A DNA stretch of 64,000 bases from Diospyros lotus (taxonomy: Eukaryota; Streptophyta; Magnoliopsida; Ericales; Ebenaceae): NCBI RefSeq assembly GCF_014633365.1, contig NC_068346.1, positions 13,599,030-13,663,029 of the forward strand, given 5' to 3'. A program made the translations under genes and the position numbers. The notes below the pieces were generated by a model. It was not told the origin of the DNA, ran no database searches, and was given only the letters and a program-made list of their open reading frames with translations. Positions 41,501 through 50,596 of this stretch are shown one piece after another (the stretch's first letter is position 1; each line of letters opens with the position of its first letter).

Positions 41501-44500
41501 ATTCTTGTTCCAGATCGAACCCCCAGAACTGCCTTAGGCTCCACCAATAGCTCTAGATCTACACTCAGCTGGCTGGGAACTTCCACACTAGCCTTCAACA
41601 CCCTTCTTGCCTCACGTAATTAGGACACGTGGAAGACGGGGTGGATGTTGCAATGGGAGGGCAGTGACAATTTGTAAGCAACCGGTCCTACCTCCTCCTT
41701 AACTTCAAAAGGACCATAAAATCTAGGAGCTAATTTCTCATTGGAGCGACCAGCTAGCGATTTCCGACGATATGGCCTCAATTTCAAGTAGACAAAGTCC
41801 CCCACCTTGAATTTTACCTCTTCTCTTCCTGTCAGCTCCTCTCTTCATTACAGATTGAGCTCTCAGCAATTGTGTCTTCAAGTCATCCAAAATCTTATCC
41901 CGTTTAGCCAATTGCCATTCCACCATTGATACGGGCGTGGTACCTCTTTCAAACCTCACCAAGGTTGGAGGTTCTCTCCCATACACCACTTGAAACGGGG
42001 TCTTCCTTGAAGCTGTATGGTAGGCCGTGTTATACCATAGTTCAGCCCAAGGCAGCCACATGGACGATGATTTCGGTTGTGAGGAAGCAAAACAACGCAA
42101 GTATGTTTCCAAAGTTAGATTCAGTATCTCTGTTTGCCCTTTGGTTTGTGGGTGATAGGCGGTGCTTCGATTTAGTTTCGTACCTTGGAGGCGGAACAAT
42201 TCCTCCCATAATCTACTCATGAAAATTTTGTCCCTATCTGATACAATAGACCTTGGGAGGCCATGTAACTTTACGATTTCCTTAACAAAATTTCCAGCCA
42301 CTTACCCTGCACTAAAGGGATGTTTCAATCCGATAAAGTGCCCATATTTACTTAGTCGGTCTACTACAACCAATGTTGAATCTATTTTGCCCAACCTTGG
42401 TAACCCCTCAATGAAATCCACCACAATATCTTCCCAAACTTGATTAGGGATAGGAAGAGGCTGCACTAATCCTCCAGGTGTCAAAGCTGAATATTTGTTT
42501 TGTTGGCAAACGGAACAGCTACTCACATACTTATGGATGTCCTTCTTCATCCCTTGCCAATAGACACTAGCCGCCACTCGCTTGTAAGTCTTCAAGAACC
42601 CTGAATGACCCCCGAGACTGCCATCATGTCCCTCATGTAGAATCAATGGAATGAGAGAGGACCCTTTCGGTAAATATAACCTTCCTTTGTATAGCAGTTG
42701 GCTGCCCACCCACTGAAAATTGGGTTGGGAAGCAGGATCAGTTTACAGATCTTTGATAATTCGCTGCACCCTGTCATCTGCTTCCACTTCTCGAGCCAAT
42801 TGATCCAGTTGGACCACTTTGGGTACTGTCAAAGCCATTAAGGCTGCTGTAAGGTTGATGCGTGATAACCCATCGGCTGCCTTATTCTCCAATCCCGGCC
42901 TATAATGTATCTCAAATTGAAATCCCATTAGTTTTACCATCCATCTCTGATACTCGGGGCTCACCAACCACTGTTCCATCAAGTATTTGAGGCTCTTTTG
43001 ATCAGTCCAAAGCTCAAATTTCCTCCCTAAAAGATAATGTCTCCATTTTTGCACCGCAAAGACTATGGCCATCAATTTCCGCTCATAAACTGATTTCATC
43101 CTTCCTAATTGGCTGAAAGCCTGACTAAAATAAGCAATTGGTCGGTGATCCTGCATTAAAACAGCCCCCATGCCTTCCCCCGAGGCATCCGCCTTGACCA
43201 AAAAAGGTTTTCCAAAATTCGGCAAGGCTAGAACGGGCAGGGAAATCATCTTCGCCTTAAGCTGTTGGAAGGCTTGCTCGGCTGCCCCATCCCAATAAAA
43301 ATTATTCTTCCTTAATCGTTCAGTTAAGGGTCTTGCCATCTTGCTGTAGTCTTTCACGAAGCGACGATAATATCCCGTGAGCCCCAAGAAACCTCTCAAT
43401 TCCTTCATTGTTGTAGGAGTAGGCCACTCTACCATCGCTTGCACCTTAGCGCGATCAGCTGACACACCTTGTTGGGAAATGATGTGGCCTAAATATTCAA
43501 CCTCTGACTGCCCGAACAAACACTTTTTCCTGTTAGCAAGAAGCTGATTTTCTGCCAACACTTTTAAAACACAACACAAGTGCTTTGCGTGTTGCTTTAA
43601 ACTCCTACTGTATACCAATATATCATAAAAAAAAACCCAATATAAATCGCCTTAAATACTCCTTGAAAATATCATTCATCAGCGATTGAAAAGTTGCGGG
43701 TGCGTTTGTCAACCCGAACGGCATAACTAAGAACTCATAGTGGCCCTCATGTGTCCTGAAAGCTATTTTGGGAACATCTTTTGCCTTGACTCTAATCTGA
43801 TGGTAACCAAATTTTAGGTCCAGCTTGGAAAAAACCATAGCCCCGTGTAGCTCGTCAAGCAGCTCTTCAATCACCGGTATAGGGAATTTGTCAGGAATGA
43901 TTACTTTGTTCAAGGCCCTATAATCGACACAAAACCGCCATCCTCCATCCTTCTTCTTAACCAACAACACTGAGCTAGAAAATGGACTGCAACTTGGCTG
44001 AACAATCCTAGCCCCTAACATCTCACCCACCAGTTTTTCAATTTCATTTTTTTGCATGTACGGGTAACAGTAGGGCCTCACATGTATGGGTGTGGTTCTT
44101 AGAATCATGTTAATAGCATGGTCCTTTTTTCTGCATGGTGGCAGCCCCTCGGGATTAGAAAATACCCCTTCAAACTCTTCCAGCACCCCTTGCAACATCC
44201 TTAGGATTTCCCACTATTTTTCTTCAAATTCTGTTGTAATGGTCCCCAATTCCAGCAGCATCCCCTCCCCACTTCCCTTAAGAGCTTTCATCATAGCCTT
44301 CAAGGACACCATGGTTTTACTTAAGCTTGGGTCTCCCTATAGTGTTACAGCCATACCCCCCACTTGAAACTTCATTTTTAAAGCTTTCCAATCCACATTC
44401 ATTTTCCCCACCGTGGCTAACCACTTCATCCCTAAGATCACATCCGAGCTACCCAACTCTAAAGGCAAAAAATCCTCCACAATTTTTAGGTTTTGTAGAT

Positions 44501-47500
44501 GCAGTTTCACCCCCTTACAGATGTTGGCCTCTTGCACCGCCATTCCCGTTCCCATAATCACTCTATACCCGGCAGTTTCTATTCTTGGCAACCCCAACTG
44601 CTGCACCAGCTCGGCTGCTATAAAATTATGTGTCACCCTTCCATCAATAAGCACTATAACTGGCTGCCCTTCAATATCCCCTTTCAACTTCATTGTTTGC
44701 AGCGTTGTCAATCTAGCAACTGAATTCATTGAGAGTTCAATAACCTCGCTCCTTTGCCCCAATTCTTCTTCCCTCCCTTCCCTTGTTTCCGCCTCAACTC
44801 CTTCCTCTTCCATTTCAGCATAAATCATCATAACTTGCAACTCCTTGTTCTTACATCGGTGGCCTATAGAATATTTCTCATCACAACGAAAACATAGGCC
44901 CTTCTCCCTTTTGGATTTCCACTCGGCCTCGCTAAGTTGTTTAAAAGGGACATTGCTACCACTCCCAGCCACTGATAGCTTGATGCTCACTTGACTAACG
45001 ACTCTCAAATGTGGAGTCGGACTTCTTGACTGTATGGGAGAGGGTCGATTTACGTGGGTTGTAGAATGGGTAGGAAAAATACTCCTCGCTGGCCCGAACG
45101 TCCTACTGCAACTGAGCATGGCTGCATTTTTATCCTCGATACATTGAGCCATCAACATGATTCGATCCAACCCCCTAGGTTGCAATACCCTGATCTCAAC
45201 CCTTATTTTCGGTTTAAGGCCATTAATGAAATGGCCTTCCAAGAATGCCTTAGAAACTTCCGACACTGGCACAGCCAAAGTCTCGAACATCAACCTGTAA
45301 TCCTTGATAGTCCCTCATTGTCGGAGAGCTAGGAACCTCTCCTCTAGCGACCCCTCTTGGGTTGGACGAAATCGGTTAAGAATCCCTTGCTTGAGTCCCT
45401 CCCAACTACGAATTCCCCTGCGCTTGGACTCCCACTGAAACCAAGTGAGGGCCCCTGCCTCAAAGCACAATGCAGAGGACTCGATCTTCTCATCATCGGA
45501 CAACTAATTGATTGCAAAGTACCTCTCCGCCCGAAATATCCATTCGTCCAGATTGTCCCCTTCAAAGGTTAGCATCTCCAGCCGTCGACCTCTTTCTTCC
45601 TGTCGCCATCCCATGCCCACGCCACCCTCCATTCTCCGATTCATGCCGACTCCAAGGGTCACGTCGGAATCTTGGGTAACCTCCGTTGGCCACTCGCCTC
45701 CATGGGTCTTAGCCTTCCTCTCCTGTTCCTGTTCATCCCACCTTGTTCACATGATGGCGAACTGTTTGAGCATCTCTACTACGTTCCGGTCTATGGTTTG
45801 AATCTCTCCCCTCATAGTGTCGACCTTCTCCTCTAGGTCCCCCACTCTCTCGCTTAATTTTTCTTTCCTTATTGAGCTGTGTAATTTTCCAATCGAATTT
45901 GAATAGTTTAATGGAATTTCAGAACAATTCGTTGGAATCCCAACATTTTGGTATCAGAGTAGTTGTAGGGGGACTTGCTTAATAACAAGTGGTGATCCTT
46001 CTTTTGTAGAAGGATTCTGACAGCACATGCTGGTTTGTTACACACAAACCAACTATTTCCCTTACTACCCTCCACCTGCCCCTTGGGCTGCCTCTAGTAG
46101 GTCCAATGGACCGGGGGCCTATCACACACACACCTCCAAAGGAAAGGGATGGCAAGATTGATGGGATTGGATTATGTCATCCAATACTGGTAGGGAAGAG
46201 AGAATAAGGTAGCAGATGCCTTATCCAGATGTACAAAAGAAGGATCTGTAGCATCTATCACAATTGTTGTTCCTAATTGGTATTAGGAAGTCACCACCAG
46301 CTATGAACAGGATGATTGGACCAAGGAAGCTATGGAGCAACTAATTATAGACCCAATCAGTCAACCTTGGTTTACTATGGCGAGTGGGGTGCTGAGATAT
46401 CATGGAAGATTGGTCATTGGGTACAGTGAGGCATTGAAGAGGAAAATCCTAGACACCCTACATGGATCACCACTTAGGCGCCACTTAGGGATGCAAAATA
46501 CTTATCAGAGGGTTAAGCAACTATTCTACTAGCCAAAATTAAAGAAGTGGGTGGTTGATTATGTGATGAAATGTGACACTTGCAGGAGGTGTAAGTCTCA
46601 GATAGTAGCTACTCTCGGGCTACTGCAGCCACTTTCTATCCCTACTCAAGCTTGGTCTAACATATCCATGGACTTTGTGGAAGGGTTGCCAAAGTCTAAA
46701 GGGGAGGATTGCATCTTGGTTGTGGTAGATAGGTTCACCAAGTTCTCTCATTTTATTGGCTTGACTCACCCCTTCATAGCCTAAGAGATAGCCCGCGTAT
46801 TCCTAGACAGAGTGGTGCAACTGCATGGAATTCCCTAATCAATAGTATCAGATAGAGACAAGGTTTTCACTAGTATCTTCTGGAAAGAATCGTTTAAGAA
46901 CTTGGGAGCTAAACTACATATGTCCTCTGCATATCACCCGCAGTCAGATGGCCAAACTGAATAGGTGAACCAGTGCTTGGAAACCTATCTGAGATGTCTC
47001 TGTTTTCTATAGCCTAAAGGGTGGCATTGATGGTTATCCTTGGCTCAGTGGTGGTATAATTCTTGCCACCACAACTCCATTAAGATGACCCCTTTCGAGG
47101 CTTTATATGGGTATAAACCCCTTCTACTTCCTACTATTTCAAGGGAGACCACAGTGGCTACGGTGGACTCATACTTACAGTAGAGGCAGCAAGTACTTAA
47201 GGTACTACAGAAGGAGTTGGCCAATGCTCATAATAGAACCAAGCAATTTGCAGATTAGAGGAGTGATAGAGAGTTCACAGAAGGAGAAGAGGTTTACCTT
47301 AAGCTTAGACAAGCTCACTTGAAGGCTTTAGCCTCGGGCCAATACTCTAAACTCAACCCAAAGTACTATGGGCCCTATCCTATTGTAGCAAGGATAGGTA
47401 AGGTAGCTTACAAGCTCCAGCTACCCCTAAACTCTCAAATGCACCCAGTGTTCCATGTGTCACTGCTAAAAAAGTCAGCAAGAGTTAACTCAATGAGCAC

Positions 47501-50500
47501 AACCCTACCTCTCCTACTTTCGAATCCTAATGAGGCCTTTGAACTTGTGGTAATCCTTGACAAAAGGATCATATACTGACTGGGAGCCCCTCTGACACAG
47601 GTACTGGTGAGATGGTCCAATCTCTACTTGAAGAATAGCACCTAGGAATATCTCCCTAACCTACTCAACCAGTTTCCTAAGGTGGCAGGACTACTTTGAT
47701 CTTCTTGAGGACAAGAAGCTGTTGAAGGGAAGGGGAATTGTCACGGGATTACAGTTGTAATAACTGGGTGAGATTGTAACTAGTTGATTGTTTAAGCGGG
47801 CAGAGTAGTTAGGCCTAATTTTTAAATTCAAACTATCTTTGTAATTGATGATCAAGTGGGCCTTGACACCCAATATTAGGAGCCAGATCAATATATAAGA
47901 ATACTAATACCACTCCACAAATTATTCAAATCATTATCAATACAAAATTCTCCCTCATTTCTTCTTCTTTCTCTCTAATTTTCATTTCCCCCTCACTTCT
48001 CTCTGTTCTTCCCCCTCACTTTTCCCAATTCTCCTCAATTCAATGAGAATTCACCCCCGTCAAAATTCGATTCTAACACAAGCCAACCCCACAAGCATAG
48101 GAGACCAAGTTGGTCCACGTCTAAGTAGCCACCAGAACCCTTCGCTGGACCCATGTGCTAAACAAGCTCGTATGAAGGTGACACAAGGTTGGGCTTTGGT
48201 TCTCAACACGGACTGTGACTGTCTCACAATTGTGGGATCAAAAGGGAGGAAACGGGAGCAAGAGAAAAAGGAGAACAATGAGCAAAGAAGGAAGAAGAAC
48301 CGTGCAAGAAGCTGAAGTCAAGAGGCTCTCACATGTTTGGGATGGGGCATGATTGTATAGTTGAAGGAGAACTCTTCTCCTTTTCTTCTACCCTCCATCG
48401 TTTTTCTTCTCTCTCTCTTCATTAATGGAGAGGTGACACAGAATTAAATGCTTTGTCACTGAAAGCAATAGAAGACTGGCACAGGAGTAGAAAACTTGAT
48501 TAGAGAAATTGTCGAATTGTTTCAAGCAAACTGTCGATTGTTCTAGATATTATGCCAAATCAGTCAACCGTTTTAGAAAACTGGTCAACCATTTGTCTTC
48601 TTCCATATACAACTTTCAACAAATTGCATCAAGGCCCGTTATTAAATCTTAATAGCCCTTCCACTAACTCTTAATGGAACTAGACCTCCCGTTTACTCTT
48701 AATGGTATGCTCGTTAACTCTTAACGATATTCATTAACTCTTAATGGTCTCCCACTGTTAACTCTTAACAGTTTATTAATCCCTTTGTTAACTCTTAACA
48801 ACATCCATTATCATTAACTCTTAATGATGATTGAGAACACATGCATCGATGCATCACTAATCCAATGCTATGCCTAGTTTGTGTGTAACCCTTCTAGGTT
48901 CACAGCCATATAGCAATTAAGGCATATCAAACTCTTTGATGCCAATCGAACACTTTGATCTACTAAGAGAAACTCTCCATTTGCTCAAAGCACCTCGAAA
49001 GGTCTTGAGTGACCTTTAGCATAATGTCAGGACAATCCTAATGGCAATGAAATCAAAACTTCTTGTAAACCTATTTGGACTTTCGATTACCGTGTACTAT
49101 AATTATTTCACTGATTAACATCTCGACTAAGTAAGAGCCATAAACTGATCAAACTTATAGGACTCGGTAACTATGCCAAAATCTAGTTTTGGGGTGATCG
49201 AGATAACACATCGGAATTCCTTCTGACATTGGAAACTCTTTTTCAATTATGCGTGCCTTGGCAAATGACTCCTACAATCACTAATCAACTGAGATTGCAT
49301 AGAATGTTCACCTCATGCCGGAGATCAATGGATCTCATCAACAATCACCCGTCTTCATACACCATTGCACAGAGACCACACATAGAGCATTTTCACCACT
49401 CACACTGAATGATTCCGCTCAATGGCAAATCTCCAACATTGGCATACAAGACAACCATGTTGCCTTTGGTCTGAGGACCAGATACATAATCGAAAACCAG
49501 TAACAAATCATTAATCATCTTAGTCATATGATCTGTTACATGTGTTATATTCAATAGATGTTCAACCAACACCTATCCACATGTTTACTATCTACATCTC
49601 ATGCAATATGGCATGTGACTCACCATCCTTTATTATTAGTATCTCATATTAATCGAAAATAATAGCCTATGTACTAGTCCATAATTGATTAATCAAACTC
49701 ATTTTCTGAGAAATCTTAGGACTAAGAATTAGTTTAAGAAATCATGTGTTATAGATTTTTGTCTCATATTCTTAACATTTTAAGAATAAGATCATTAGGA
49801 TATTTAGGAATTCATTCATATTATAAGTGGAGAGCTTTAAATGAAAATATGACCATTTAATGACATGCAAGATTATCATTTAGGTCCGATGCATATACTA
49901 AATGTCATCTAAATCTAACATTAGGACACTAACACCAACACCATTCTTGGTAAAAGTTCTAGCATAGGAACCAGCGCAAATGGGAGTGATTTAACTATAA
50001 AAGAAAGTTTTGATGATCTAGACATAACTTTAAGAACTATTATTTGAAGCAAAAAATGAATCTCATATATCTAAAAGTATGTTAGAAGAGTGCAGGCTTT
50101 CTTGCCAAGAAAGTGTCTTATTTTTTTGCCTCTTGTCATATAATTAACTTATACTGCTATTGATAGTTGTACAAATTAGGGATCCCGAGCTACCATTACT
50201 GGGTTAGAATCTCTAGATGCCTCTTAGTGTAGCTTCCAAATCCTGTACTTAGTGTTTGTGTGCTCAGTGGCTCAAGTTCAAAAATTGGGAGTTTTTCTTG
50301 AATTGCCCAACTACCAGGACCATGACCCTATAAGCAATATAGTTTGGTCTCTGTCAGGAAAAAGATCAAGAATGTTTTTCAAAAAAATTGCTTTTTGGAC
50401 AATTGCTTCAGGGGCTTTCCATTTGGCTTCCTCCTACACATGAATTGATTAATATTTAGTTCTTGCTGAAATGCATGTTTTGCAGATGATTATGAGGCCC

Positions 50501-50562
50501 ATGTTTGGAGCATTTGGCAAGGCCGCCGGTGGTAATTCAATTGCTTTTGTCAGCAAGGCATG

Positions 50563-50596
<34 letters not shown>

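Larger units (their letters stand above)
40981..46124 (-). mobile_element. Ty3/gypsy retrotransposon E, full length, nested in gypsy D
   Basis: Antisense gypsy with a 379-bp left LTR (40981-41359; ends TGTTGGGA...CCTATCA), a rearranged right LTR (about 45855-46124) and a 5-bp target duplication CACAC (40976-40980, 46125-46129). A purine tract on the minus strand abuts 41359. Removing it rejoins gypsy D inside RNase H. Its protein blocks are longer and less broken than those of D, as expected for a younger insertion. Confidence 0.93.
46125..48078 (+). mobile_element. Ty3/gypsy retrotransposon D, right part with 3' LTR
   Basis: Resumes D after gypsy E with the RNase H end ([10 protein letters not shown], about 46158), then integrase, C-terminal domain, polypurine tract (about 47722-47738) and 3' LTR (47739-48078). 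Order and sequence follow gypsy A closely. Confidence 0.9.
48330..49920 (-). mobile_element. probable isolated LTR of another retroelement, antisense
   Basis: No coding region. On the minus strand it starts TGTTAGATTTAGATG at 49920 and contains an AAGGGTTACACAC stretch (about 48890) of a kind common in long plant LTRs. I could not fix the left end or a target duplication. It includes the hairpin array at 48639-48827. It could equally be an unclassified non-autonomous element. Confidence 0.4.

Noticed and set aside
48043..48315. 90-codon open frame after the D LTR
   Set aside because: Starts inside the LTR, highly charged with no domain features and no splice or promoter context.
48639..48827. 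Hairpin array considered as a CRISPR array
   Set aside because: The repeats are 17 nt, differ between units, have spacers of 3-14 nt, no cas genes are near, and the DNA is plant nuclear.
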